A stretch of 64,000 nucleotides of DNA, from NCBI GenBank assembly GCA_900314745.1, contig OMWK01000009.1, positions 28,595-92,594 on the forward strand, in the 5' to 3' direction. Below the pieces are notes generated by a model. That model saw only the letters and a program-made list of their open reading frames with translations. It had not been told where the DNA came from and made no database searches. The DNA comes from an uncultured Eubacteriales bacterium. Its GTDB lineage: Bacteria > Bacillota > Clostridia > Saccharofermentanales > Saccharofermentanaceae. A program made the position numbers and the translations under genes. Below are positions 17,969-26,745 of this stretch, in pieces. The stretch's first letter is position 1. Each line of letters opens with the position of its first letter.

Positions 17969-19066
17969 ATGGGCGGCAGTATAACAAAGAGAGTTCCGGA
18001 AATTGAATTAATGAAGGCGATAGCCATCGTTGGAATGGTTCTGGTACACGTTCTGGAAGGCTCGATGTCGGTGTTCTTGAATGCATGGGAGCTTCCGGGA
18101 AGCATACCTTATACGATAGTTGAATTCTTCGGATGCATACCGGCTGCGGGTGCCTTTACCTTTGCCATGGGATGGGGAGCTGCGTGCTCCAAGACAGCAA
18201 CGACCAGGTCTTTTCTTAAAAGAGCACTGATTCTCGGTCTGTTGATACTGTACGTCAATTTCATGTATGCGATCCTGCCGATGCTTCTTGATCCTCAGAA
18301 TTTCGGTTCTTTCTTTGACAGTCCGTGGATCCTGATCGGATTCAACATCTATTCATTCGGTACAGTCTCAATGCTTTTCTTCGCATTGCTGAAGAAGTTT
18401 GATGATAAGCCTGCCGTTCGCGCCGGCATATGCATCGCAGCTTTTGTAATTATCTTCGTAGTTGATATCATTGCGGTTCCCGGCAAGTACGCGGAGTCGG
18501 ATAATCAGTGGCTGGCATCAGTCATTGGATTCTTCGTACGTCAGAATGAGTATTCTTGGTTCCCGATCGTTCCGTGGGGTATTTTCCCTATATTCGGTTA
18601 CGGTGCTGCTCATCTGTATAAGAAGTGGAATAACAGAAAGAAGTTCGCGTGGACGGCTTTTATTGCAGGCGCGATCGCGATGCCCGCATGTGTAATTGCA
18701 AATAATGTATTGGGACTTCCTCAGGGAGCCGCCAATCCGGCATGGATCGAAGACGGCATGGATTATTACGCATTATCGCCAATCAATGTAATCTGCGCTT
18801 TGGGTATCCTGTGTGTGGAGATGGCTGTCTGCTTCGCCATCCTCACTCTTACCAAGGGGAAGCTTCACTGGCTGATCTCTGACATGAGCCATTATGTCAT
18901 GTTTATCTTCTGCCTGCAGTGGGTGTTCATAAGTCCGATGTTCGTCGTGCTTATTCACGTTACTGATATATGGACGAATCTTCTTATCGGCGTCGTAACT
19001 TTGGTTGTTATCATCGTTGTGACGGAGATTTATAAGAAGATCAGAACGGGGAAGATGCGCACATGA
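17969..19066 (+). CDS. Membrane acyltransferase-like protein
   Basis: A 365-residue protein with about ten membrane helices. Its front (IELMKAIAIVGMVLVHVLEGS) has the acidic residue, Lys-Ala and conserved His of the acyltransferase-3/HGSNAT superfamily, and the next helices (FTFAMGWGAACS, FLKRALILGLLILYVNF) run parallel to those in the kinase fusion two genes upstream, so the two membrane domains appear paralogous. AGAAGGGG before the ATG is the ribosome site. It overlaps the next gene by 4 bases. Substrate unknown. Confidence 0.78.
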   Translation: MGGSITKRVPEIELMKAIAIVGMVLVHVLEGSMSVFLNAWELPGSIPYTIVEFFGCIPAAGAFTFAMGWGAACSKTATTRSFLKRALILGLLILYVNFMYAILPMLLDPQNFGSFFDSPWILIGFNIYSFGTVSMLFFALLKKFDDKPAVRAGICIAAFVIIFVVDIIAVPGKYAESDNQWLASVIGFFVRQNEYSWFPIVPWGIFPIFGYGAAHLYKKWNNRKKFAWTAFIAGAIAMPACVIANNVLGLPQGAANPAWIEDGMDYYALSPINVICALGILCVEMAVCFAILTLTKGKLHWLISDMSHYVMFIFCLQWVFISPMFVVLIHVTDIWTNLLIGVVTLVVIIVVTEIYKKIRTGKMRT

Positions 19067-20847
19067 ATCACCGGAAGCTTCTGGCTTTACTTCTGACAGC
19101 GTTAATAGGATCCGCTTCCTGCTCCTGCGCGAAAGCCGACTTCTTCGGTCCCATGCCCGACGGCAGTGATCCCGATCACATAGAGATATCACTTCCTGCC
19201 CCTGCGGCAGAGACGGAGGAGACCGTTGAGACTTCGGCTGACACGGGAGTTGATGATACTTATATTGAGCCTAACGGCGAGACATATATTCTTTTTACAA
19301 GCGACGTGCACTGCGGTGTTAACGAGGGCTTCGGCTATGCGGGCGTATATCAGATCCGCCGGAATCTCGAGGCACAGGGGTATAATACCGTGCTCGTTGA
19401 TGACGGTGATGCCATTCAGGGCGAAGCTATCGGCATGATGACACAGGGTGAATCTGTAATAGAAATCATGAATGCAACAGGTTACGATGTGGCGATACCC
19501 GGCAATCACGAATTTGACTATGGTGTGGACCGTTTCCTGGAACTGGTCCAGATGGCCGACTACCCTTATCTTAGCTGTAATTTCAATCAGGACGGGGAGC
19601 TTGTCCTCGAGCCTTATACAATCGTTACCTGCGGTGACCTTGATATAGGCTTTGTAGGTGTGACTACGCCTGAGACACTGACAGCTACTGCTCCTGAAGT
19701 GTTCGAGGATGAAGACGGTGAGTTTATTTATGATTTCATGAATGACGAAGACGGCACTGCCGTTTATGAAGCCGTACAAAGTGCGGTCGATGCGGCAAGA
19801 GAAGACGGAGCAGATCTTGTATATGTCATCGGACATATGGGTGAGTACACTGATTCAGAGCCATGGACGGCTGCTGATATCATCAGTCATACGACGGGAA
19901 TAGATATATTCCTCGACGGACACAGCCACGATACAGACGAGTTTATAGTCACGGATGAAGACGGAAATGAAGTCACCAGATGTGCTCCCGGAACTAAGCT
20001 TGAGTGTATCGGTTACAGCCATATCTCCGCTGACGGGACGATTATCGAGACCGGTCTTTGGACCTGGTCTGAGACCATAAGCATTCCCGATCTTATCGGT
20101 ATCGATAATGATGTTGCAGCCATAGTTGCCCAGAAACTCGATGAACTCACGGGCGTACTTGAAGGCGTGGTGGCAACAAGCTCGGTCGATCTTACGATCA
20201 ATGATCCTGCGGAGACTGATGAGAACGGTTCTCCCGTTCGCATTGTAAGAAGTGCCGAGACTAATCTTGGCGACCTTACCGCCGATGCATTAAGAGATCA
20301 GACGGGCGCGGATATCGCATTCGTAAACGGCGGAGGAATAAGGGTCAGTCTTCCTGCAGGAGATGTTACTTACGGTGATATCTACTCTGTATTCCCGTTC
20401 AATAATCAGGTTTGTGTTATTGAGGCTTCAGGTCAGCAGATAATCGATGCTCTCGAATGGGGCGTACATCTCCTTCCGGGTGAATTCGGCGGATTCCTAC
20501 AGGTGTCCGGATTAAGCTATGAAGTGGACTGCTCTGTCGAATCCGGATGTACCGAAGACGAGTATGATATGTTTACCGGTGTAAACGGTGCAAGAAGAGT
20601 AAGCAATGTCATGGTGGGTGAGGAGCCCGTCGATCCGGATGCTACTTATACGGTTGCAGGTGCGGATTACATACTCCTGTATTCCGGAAACGGTTTTACG
20701 ATGTTCGAAGGCTGTACAGTAGTTAACCGCTCGGCTATCATAGACAGTGATGCGCTGATCAATTATATCTCTGACACATTAGGCGGAGAGATCGGCGAAG
20801 AGTATGAAGAACCATACGGTCAGGGAAGGATAGTCGTAACCGAATAA
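19063..20847 (+). CDS. 5'-nucleotidase / UshA-family metallophosphatase lipoprotein
   Basis: A 594-residue surface enzyme. A signal peptide with lipobox-like GSASCSC (residues 16-22) is followed by an acidic linker. The catalytic domain shows TSDVHCG (D-x-H), DDGDAIQGE, PGNHEFDYG and DGHSHDT, the four metal-binding blocks. The C-terminal substrate domain has NLGDLTADALRDQTG and FVNGGGIRVSL, near residue 405. Such enzymes strip phosphate from extracellular nucleotides. It is the last gene of the partner-switching operon, joined by an ATGA overlap, which suggests its expression accompanies the switch. Confidence 0.92.
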   Translation: MNHRKLLALLLTALIGSASCSCAKADFFGPMPDGSDPDHIEISLPAPAAETEETVETSADTGVDDTYIEPNGETYILFTSDVHCGVNEGFGYAGVYQIRRNLEAQGYNTVLVDDGDAIQGEAIGMMTQGESVIEIMNATGYDVAIPGNHEFDYGVDRFLELVQMADYPYLSCNFNQDGELVLEPYTIVTCGDLDIGFVGVTTPETLTATAPEVFEDEDGEFIYDFMNDEDGTAVYEAVQSAVDAAREDGADLVYVIGHMGEYTDSEPWTAADIISHTTGIDIFLDGHSHDTDEFIVTDEDGNEVTRCAPGTKLECIGYSHISADGTIIETGLWTWSETISIPDLIGIDNDVAAIVAQKLDELTGVLEGVVATSSVDLTINDPAETDENGSPVRIVRSAETNLGDLTADALRDQTGADIAFVNGGGIRVSLPAGDVTYGDIYSVFPFNNQVCVIEASGQQIIDALEWGVHLLPGEFGGFLQVSGLSYEVDCSVESGCTEDEYDMFTGVNGARRVSNVMVGEEPVDPDATYTVAGADYILLYSGNGFTMFEGCTVVNRSAIIDSDALINYISDTLGGEIGEEYEEPYGQGRIVVTE

Positions 20848-20962
20848 TCCTCGGATTGTCCACGGAGAAGTCTCGTGTCAGGGACTGCAATCTCTAAGAT
20901 TGTAACAATGTTAAATTCGTAATTTCTATAATTGTCCACAAGACGCGGACAGTATGGGCGGC

Positions 20963-21859
20963 TTATTCTATCCTGCTCCACTGCTTCTTATAGTCTCTCG
21001 GGGACTGCCCGAAGAACTTCTTGAAAGTCTCAGACATGTAGCTTACTCCGTTAAATCCGGTCATCTCGGCTATCTGCTTAAGAGTAAATGAGCCCGAGCG
21101 CAGATGCTCTGCGACCTTGCGCGAGCGAAGATGCATGAGATAGTTGATGGGGGATTCTCCTACGAACTGATTAAAAAGATTATTGCACTGGGATTTACTG
21201 ACATTGCCCGTGTTGGCAATCTGCTCCAGTGTAAGGGATTCCTTGTAGTTGTTATTCATGAAGTGAAGCATTGTCTTGAATGACATCATGCGCGGATCGT
21301 AACCTGCTTCCTCGGTCATCTGTCCGTATTCGCTTATCTTCTTCATGAACAGTTCCCACATGAGAAATAAACGCTTGGTTATCTCAAAAGCGTTGTGTCT
21401 GTAGTCAGGAAGATCGATCATGAGATCATACATTTCCTTGGTGAAATTATTAATATACCGAAATCTCAGATAGGGAAGTTCAGGGTTGTCGATAATGGGC
21501 CTGATGGCCTCCATCTCGACTGTTACCGAGGACATAAGGATTGACGGGTGAACGATAAATATAACGTACTTCGCGATCTTGTCGTCCACGCACATGCTGT
21601 AGTGGATCTGGTTGGAGTTGACGACCAGTGTGTCGCCTTCGTTAAGCATCAGTGTCTTGCCGTTGACGGAATACGCCATATAGCCTTCCTTGACGGTCAC
21701 GATCTCTATGTCCTCGTGGTAGTGGGGGACACGTTCCCAGGTGCATTTGGGCTCGATCCAGCCGTCGTATATGTAAGAGGGAAAGGACGGATTATCGTAG
21801 TTTACTATCTCCGAACCGTCGTCACGTTTGATGATGAGCCCCATGTGTTCGCGAATCAT
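20963..21859 (-). CDS. AraC-family transcription regulator with cupin sensor
   Basis: A 298-residue regulator. Residues 25-110 form a cupin-type ligand domain (VPHYHEDIEIVTVKEG, LNEGDTLVVNSNQIHY). Two helix-turn-helix units fill residues 195-295: TLEQIANTGNVSKSQCNNLF and TLKQIAEMTGFNGVSYMSE, ending in the family signature SPRDYKK. It is divergent from an ABC exporter operon, with an inverted repeat over the shared control region. Ribosome site is weak (AGG 10 or so bases upstream). Confidence 0.9.
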   Translation of the reverse strand: MIREHMGLIIKRDDGSEIVNYDNPSFPSYIYDGWIEPKCTWERVPHYHEDIEIVTVKEGYMAYSVNGKTLMLNEGDTLVVNSNQIHYSMCVDDKIAKYVIFIVHPSILMSSVTVEMEAIRPIIDNPELPYLRFRYINNFTKEMYDLMIDLPDYRHNAFEITKRLFLMWELFMKKISEYGQMTEEAGYDPRMMSFKTMLHFMNNNYKESLTLEQIANTGNVSKSQCNNLFNQFVGESPINYLMHLRSRKVAEHLRSGSFTLKQIAEMTGFNGVSYMSETFKKFFGQSPRDYKKQWSRIE

Positions 21860-21888
21860 AACAATATGCCTGCCTTCCCTTTGGAATT

Positions 21889-21922
21889 ATAACTATATTC
21901 CAATGCTGTGGAATATAGTTAT
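21889..21922. promoter_or_regulatory. 14-bp perfect inverted repeat between AraC gene and ABC exporter
   Basis: ATAACTATATTCCA (21889-21902) and its exact reverse complement (21909-21922), separated by ATGCTG. It overlaps a minus-strand TATAAT (21886-21891) that should drive the AraC gene, so it is a likely operator for autoregulation or for control of the divergent exporter operon. Confidence 0.6.
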
Positions 21923-22009
21923 CAAAATCGAACATAAATGACCTTTTTGACGCTGTATGATAACAATATACTTGTTATAGAAATCAAAAGCAAGCGGGAG
22001 GTATGGAGT

Positions 22010-22951
22010 ATGGAAGACTACGCTTTGGTTATGAAAGATGTGTGCAAGGACTTCAAGGTCCTTAACCGTCACGAAGGTCTTAAGGGAAGTATTCAGGACC
22101 TTTTCTCAAGAGATTACAAGACTATAAGTGCGGTCAAGGATGTATCTCTTAATGTAAAAAGAGGAGAGATCATCGGATACCTTGGACCTAACGGTGCCGG
22201 TAAGTCGACAACTATCAAGATGATGACGGGCGTACTCGAGCCCACATCAGGCGAGATCTTAGTAAACGGCAAGGTTCCTTATAAGAACAGGACCGAGAAC
22301 TGCGAGAACATCGGAGTTGTCTTCGGGCAGAGATCGCAGCTGTGGTGGTCATTGCCTCTTATAGAATCGTTCAAGCTTCTTCGCGATATCTACATGGTGC
22401 CTAAGAATGAGTATAACGACATGATCGAGCTGTATAAGTCGCTTGTCGATATCGAGCCGATCATCAATAAGCCGGTAAGGCAGATGTCTTTGGGTCAAAG
22501 GACATTGAGCGATATCCTCGCAGCATTCCTGCACAACCCTGCGATCGTATTCCTTGATGAGCCGACAATTGGTCTCGATGTATCTATGAAGGATAAGATC
22601 AGATCTTTGATCAAGGGGCTTAACAAGGAGAAAAATACTACGGTAATCCTTACCACACACGATATGGGAGACGTTGATGCTCTGTGCAAAAGGATCGTTA
22701 TTATCGATAAGGGCACAAAGATCTACGACAACGATATCGAGCATCTGAAGAGTTACTTCGGTTCCTACAGAACTCTTCACATGCGCCTCGCGGATGACAC
22801 CTGGGAGTCGATGCTCATCGATGAGAAGGAGACTGACATCATGGATGTCATCATGAGAAAGCAGAAGGAAACGAAGATCAAGGACATTCGGCTTGAGGAG
22901 ATCTCCACGGAGGAGGTCATCAAGAAGATCTATGAGGGAGATGCAGCATGA
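22010..22951 (+). CDS. ABC-2 type exporter ATPase
   Basis: A 313-residue ATPase of the uncharacterised COG4586-type exporters. Walker A GPNGAGKST, signature MSLGQRTLSD (a variant of LSGGQ), Walker B PAIVFLDEPTIGLD and the His in LTTHDMGD are present. The long insert KGSIQDLFSRDYK before the Walker A is typical of this subfamily. The start ATG at 22010 follows GGGAGG at 21996-22001; the longer upstream frame is not needed. It overlaps the first permease gene by 4 bases. Confidence 0.92.
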   Translation: MEDYALVMKDVCKDFKVLNRHEGLKGSIQDLFSRDYKTISAVKDVSLNVKRGEIIGYLGPNGAGKSTTIKMMTGVLEPTSGEILVNGKVPYKNRTENCENIGVVFGQRSQLWWSLPLIESFKLLRDIYMVPKNEYNDMIELYKSLVDIEPIINKPVRQMSLGQRTLSDILAAFLHNPAIVFLDEPTIGLDVSMKDKIRSLIKGLNKEKNTTVILTTHDMGDVDALCKRIVIIDKGTKIYDNDIEHLKSYFGSYRTLHMRLADDTWESMLIDEKETDIMDVIMRKQKETKIKDIRLEEISTEEVIKKIYEGDAA

Positions 22952-23757
22952 ACCCCAGGAAATTATTGGCACTGACGCGTGCCGGAATAATGGAATCATT
23001 GCAGTTCAGATTGGGTACGTTCGTTACACTGTTCGCGAACCTCATCTATCTGGTGCTCGTATATTACCTTTGGAAAGCCATCTACGCATCTTCGGGTGTC
23101 GATGTGGTTAATGGAATGACATTCACGGATACGATGATCTATCTCATTCTCGCGACGTCTCTTTTTAACTTCCTTGAGATGTTCGTCGTATGGGATATGA
23201 GCAGATCGATCCAGTCGGGCAAGATCATTCTCGATCTTCTGAAGCCCATGAAGTTCCGCCGCTACACATTCTGGAGCTACTCCGGAAGCCACGTGGTATC
23301 GTTCTTCCTGACGTTTCTGCCGACTTTTGTCGTCGTCATGATCATCACACACGGGGCAATACACATGGGGCTCAACCTTATCTGGTTCGTGATAGCAACT
23401 GTGTTCGCGCTCCTGATTAACTTCAACATCGAAATGCTGGTGGCTACGGTGTGCCTCTACACGGAGTCTACGTGGGGCATCAACATCGTGAAGGAGACCA
23501 TAGTGCTGCTTCTCTCGGGAGCTTCGATACCGATAGCTTTCTTCCCGGACAAGCTCAAGACTGTGGTTGAGTACATGCCTTTTCGAGGTGTTTATGACAT
23601 ACCTCTCACGATACTTCTGCAGAAGAACGGTAGTGATACTCTGGAAGGGCTGCTGCCTATGTTCCTGTTCCAGCTCATCTGGATCGTGATACTCACAGCT
23701 GCAGGCACACTGTTCTGGAATTACTCGGTGAAGAAGATCACCGTAAACGGAGGTTGA
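22948..23757 (+). CDS. ABC-2 family permease 1
   Basis: A 269-residue membrane protein with six hydrophobic helices. It begins with a short cytosolic amphipathic stretch (LLALTRAGIMESLQFRLG), and it carries the WDMSRSIQSGKIILDLLKPM coupling region typical of the ABC2_membrane_6 family. It pairs with the ATPase upstream and the second permease downstream, each overlapping by 4 bases, to form an exporter of unknown cargo. Confidence 0.88.
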   Translation: MNPRKLLALTRAGIMESLQFRLGTFVTLFANLIYLVLVYYLWKAIYASSGVDVVNGMTFTDTMIYLILATSLFNFLEMFVVWDMSRSIQSGKIILDLLKPMKFRRYTFWSYSGSHVVSFFLTFLPTFVVVMIITHGAIHMGLNLIWFVIATVFALLINFNIEMLVATVCLYTESTWGINIVKETIVLLLSGASIPIAFFPDKLKTVVEYMPFRGVYDIPLTILLQKNGSDTLEGLLPMFLFQLIWIVILTAAGTLFWNYSVKKITVNGG

Positions 23758-24566
23758 TCATGGAACATGTAAGAGGACTTGCTTTTTACACAAAACTCTA
23801 CAGAAAGATCCTCGTTCAGGATCTGAAGACCAAGATGAGCTACCGTGCGGACTTCATAATCTCGACTATCGGAATGATCATGACTAACCTCTCGGGCTTC
23901 GTGACGTTCCTGATATTGTTCAGAAACTTCCCGACGATCAACGGCTGGGATTACTATCACATGCTGTTCCTGTACGGTTTCTCGCTCGTAGCCCTGACGC
24001 CGGTTCAGTGCTTCTTCGATAACAACTGGAACTTAAGATTTATGGTCTACAGCGGCGACTTCATCAAGTACTGCTTCCGCCCCGTGAACGTGTTCTTCTA
24101 CTTCATATCGGAGGTGTTCGACGTAAAGGGCTTAGGACAGCTCGCATTCGGTATCGGTACACTCGTATACTCGTGGATCCACATAGGTCTGCCGGTGTCG
24201 TTCATGATAATCCTTAAGCTCATCGTGTTCCTTATCACGGCTTCACTCTTTATGATAGCTCTGATGAATGCGGCAGCAGCAACGTGCTTCTGGATCAAGA
24301 ACTCGGGTTACGTTATGGTAATCATGTTCAGATTCAAGGATTTTGCCAAATATCCTGCGAGCATATTCAGCGGAATCTTCAAGGTCATATTCACCTTCGT
24401 GATCCCGATAGCTTTCGTAGCTTATTATCCGAGTCTCGTGATTCTCGACCCCGATAATGTTCCGCTCCTGTCCCTGCTGTCGCCCGTGCTCGGCATTCTG
24501 TTCTTCTACTTAAGCTATAAGTTCTGGATGCTTGGCGTCAGGAAGTATGACTTTACAGGTTCTTAG
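23754..24566 (+). CDS. ABC-2 family permease 2
   Basis: A 270-residue protein with six hydrophobic helices, partner of the preceding permease. DFIKYCFRPVNVFFYF corresponds to the SGxxxxxLLKP coupling segment of these families. It starts on the ATGA overlap with permease 1. The three-gene set resembles COG4586/4587/3694 transporters; no drug- or lantibiotic-specific gene lies beside it. Confidence 0.88.
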   Translation: MIMEHVRGLAFYTKLYRKILVQDLKTKMSYRADFIISTIGMIMTNLSGFVTFLILFRNFPTINGWDYYHMLFLYGFSLVALTPVQCFFDNNWNLRFMVYSGDFIKYCFRPVNVFFYFISEVFDVKGLGQLAFGIGTLVYSWIHIGLPVSFMIILKLIVFLITASLFMIALMNAAAATCFWIKNSGYVMVIMFRFKDFAKYPASIFSGIFKVIFTFVIPIAFVAYYPSLVILDPDNVPLLSLLSPVLGILFFYLSYKFWMLGVRKYDFTGS

Positions 24567-24569
24567 AGG

Positions 24570-24596
24570 TTGACAATAACATCAGTTTGGTAGAAT
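24570..24596 (+). promoter_or_regulatory. Possible promoter with short spacer
   Basis: Perfect TTGACA at 24570-24575 and TAGAAT at 24591-24596, only 15 bases apart. It lies before a monocistronic gene that has its own terminator. Confidence 0.45.
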
Positions 24597-24630
24597 AATA
24601 TAAAAATAATTTTACCATACGGAGGAAGAT

Positions 24631-25122
24631 ATGGGTTTATTTGATCAGTTGAAGAACAGCTTTTCGCAGGGTGCGTCAAAGCAGGCGGCTCCTGTACAGG
24701 CTCCGGTTCAGAAGGCAGCACCCGTGGGCAACGTCAAGGGAGACCCCCAGGCCAAGTCCGAGGTGAAGGATTCCTTCAGAGTTAAGTTCGGTGACGAGAT
24801 CCCGTATTACGATTCCGAGGTCGGAAGTGTAAACCTCATGTTTAACGGCTTTGCCGAGGTTAAGTCGGAGGCGTGGGCGAAGGACCCCAAGGGCGAGGAC
24901 TTTGTAAAGATGATCATCAATTCTTCCATCAAGAATTCGATCATGAAGTATAACGGCGAGAAGGTTTCCTATAACGACCTCACAAAGCGCGTTATCGATA
25001 TCAGGAAGGGCTGTGAGCAGGCTCTAAGAGACAAGAATATCGAGCCTAAGTCTATCGCACTTAACACCATCACCCTGACGGCTGAGAGCAAGGCAAAGGT
25101 GGATGAGATGAAGAAGGGATAA
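24631..25122 (+). CDS. Conserved-looking cytosolic protein of unknown function
   Basis: A 163-residue soluble protein with GGAGG eight bases before the ATG. Residues 1-40 are a low-complexity linker rich in Gln, Ala, Pro and Lys (two near-repeats of APVQ). Residues 45-160 look like a folded alpha/beta domain: DSFRVKFGDEIPYYDSEVG, then a charged helix. No catalytic motif is visible. It has its own promoter and terminator, so it is expressed alone. The front MGLFDQLKNSF resembles the membrane-adjacent start of some small clostridial proteins, but I do not recognise the family. Confidence 0.65.
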   Translation: MGLFDQLKNSFSQGASKQAAPVQAPVQKAAPVGNVKGDPQAKSEVKDSFRVKFGDEIPYYDSEVGSVNLMFNGFAEVKSEAWAKDPKGEDFVKMIINSSIKNSIMKYNGEKVSYNDLTKRVIDIRKGCEQALRDKNIEPKSIALNTITLTAESKAKVDEMKKG

Positions 25123-25150
25123 TCCCGGATTTAGAAGATCTGATTCATTA

Positions 25151-25188
25151 CCGTATGTTACCGGAATTCCGGTGGCATACGGTTTTTT
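25151..25188 (+). terminator. Rho-independent terminator
   Basis: CCGTATG-TTACCGG pairs with CCGGTGG-CATACGG around an AATT loop, followed by six T residues (25183-25188). A near-perfect long stem. It ends the 24631 gene and may also serve the convergent gene that stops at 25191. Confidence 0.9.
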
Positions 25189-25190
25189 AT

Positions 25191-25841
25191 TTACACGGGC
25201 TGCTTCTTATAAGCGTAGAGTCCGAGGCCGCCGGCGGATAAGAGTACAACTATGCCGCAGATGAGCATGATCATGCCGGTGGAGCCGTTGTCACTGATGT
25301 AATAGGGGACAGTCATGGCCGCAATGTCGTGGGGCGTGAAGCCTGCCTCTTCCATAGCTTCCCGGTAGTAGCCGAGCTGAGTGCCGTTCATCTTCTGAAG
25401 GTAACCGTCGACATGTATCGTTACGGTGTTGTATTCGACTGTGTCACTTCTGTCGAGCCACCACGATTCCGTGTTGTTTACGATGGTGTCGGCCGTGTTG
25501 AAGCTGCTGCTGTTGACCTTGACGCCGATGACGCGGTCTATTGTGTAGATGTCATTATGTGAATCGTAGACGAGATGCGGCATCAGGTAATCGCGCGAAG
25601 TCTCAACTCCGTCTCTGGAGGTGGTCATGTAGGCTCCGATAAGAATGTCGATATCCATCTCCACGTGAGTTCCCGCCGTGAGCTGGTTCCAGTCCATGTG
25701 TGTCTTGCTGAGGTCGATGGGCTTGCGGTTGATCCTTACCAGATTGACGACGCCGAATGACACAAGGATAATTCCGAATACTGCGAGAATTATGCACCTT
25801 ACCCATGTAATGATCTTTGGCTCGTTATGAAGAAAAAACAT
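25191..25841 (-). CDS. Two-helix membrane protein of unknown function
   Basis: A 216-residue protein with one hydrophobic helix near residues 14-34 and another at 187-207, and an extracytoplasmic domain of about 150 residues between them (THVEMDIDILIGAYMTT, then NTESWWLD). The second helix is followed by a basic tail (AYKKQPV), so both ends are cytosolic. AGGAG lies 8 bases before the ATG. It resembles the large group of clostridial two-helix envelope proteins with no known job. Probably cotranscribed after the phosphoesterase gene 13 bases upstream. Confidence 0.7.
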   Translation of the reverse strand: MFFLHNEPKIITWVRCIILAVFGIILVSFGVVNLVRINRKPIDLSKTHMDWNQLTAGTHVEMDIDILIGAYMTTSRDGVETSRDYLMPHLVYDSHNDIYTIDRVIGVKVNSSSFNTADTIVNNTESWWLDRSDTVEYNTVTIHVDGYLQKMNGTQLGYYREAMEEAGFTPHDIAAMTVPYYISDNGSTGMIMLICGIVVLLSAGGLGLYAYKKQPV

Positions 25842-25854
25842 ATCAGTACTCCTG

Positions 25855-26565
25855 TTATTTAACTGTCACGAATTCGCCCGTAAGCGTATCTATTACCGTA
25901 AACTCGCGTGTTCCGATCGGTGTTCCGTCCGGGTTCGTGGAGAATACATCGCATGATATCACACTGCCGCGCTGATAGACACCCGGTACCGGAGTGTGCC
26001 CGACTGCCTGCGTGAAGCTGCCCTCTCCGTACATCTTCTCGTCCGAGTACTGCGGGCGGAACCACAGAGGGGAGGCACTGCTCCACATGATCTCCGGCGT
26101 GAGCCTGTTCACGCTTCTTATTACCCTGTCCGGGTCGCCTCTTTTACTCTCGTCAACATGGGTGTTCACGAAGTCCTCGGTGAGGCCTCCATGCGCGAAA
26201 AGCACATTGTCGATCCTGTGTACAAAAGCTATGCTGTCAAGCGACGGAAGCTCTGACTTAAGCTTATTGAGCCTGCTTGCCACGGTGCTTATAGCAAATA
26301 CGGAGTAGCCCGTTTCCATCATGTTCCACACGTAGCTTAAGTCGTGATTGCCGTAGCACCACAATGTGTCGGGATGGTCTTTCTGGAAACTTATAGCACG
26401 GTCGTAAGTTCGTTCGTAAAGAAGTATGTTATATTCCTGCCCAAAGTCATCCGCGAGGTCCATAAGGCACACGGCCCGTTCGGCAATATCCGCCTTAAGA
26501 AGTTCGTCCGCCCGGTCGAATAATTCCGGCTTAAGATGAACATCGGGGATGACAAGAACTTTCAT
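25855..26565 (-). CDS. Metallophosphoesterase (calcineurin-like)
   Basis: A 236-residue soluble phosphatase. The metal-binding series is VIPDVHLKP (D-x-H), a LMDLADDF segment in place of the usual G-D-x-x-D, WCYGNHDLSY, FAHGGL and AVGHTP. The replacement of GD by AD in the second block is a small departure worth noting. Size and motifs resemble Ser/Thr protein phosphatase or Ap4A-hydrolase type enzymes. The start has no clear ribosome binding site. It probably forms a pair with the membrane protein downstream. Confidence 0.85.
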   Translation of the reverse strand: MKVLVIPDVHLKPELFDRADELLKADIAERAVCLMDLADDFGQEYNILLYERTYDRAISFQKDHPDTLWCYGNHDLSYVWNMMETGYSVFAISTVASRLNKLKSELPSLDSIAFVHRIDNVLFAHGGLTEDFVNTHVDESKRGDPDRVIRSVNRLTPEIMWSSASPLWFRPQYSDEKMYGEGSFTQAVGHTPVPGVYQRGSVISCDVFSTNPDGTPIGTREFTVIDTLTGEFVTVK

Positions 26566-26745
26566 TTAACTATACTGTACTCCGTTGCAAATGCTGTATC
26601 GTGATAAATGATATCAATACAAACCATTATTCTATTGCAATAATATTAATGTTCACGATTATTATAATATACGTTTATGAACTCTGAATGAACGATTATA
26701 ATTACAATATGGATATCGTCGATGGATGATAAATGGAGTGGAATT

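Noticed and set aside
25855..26565. Leaderless start for the phosphoesterase gene
   Set aside because: A TATAGT ends only 3 bases before the ATG, too close for a transcript that includes the start codon, so it was not counted in the leaderless set.
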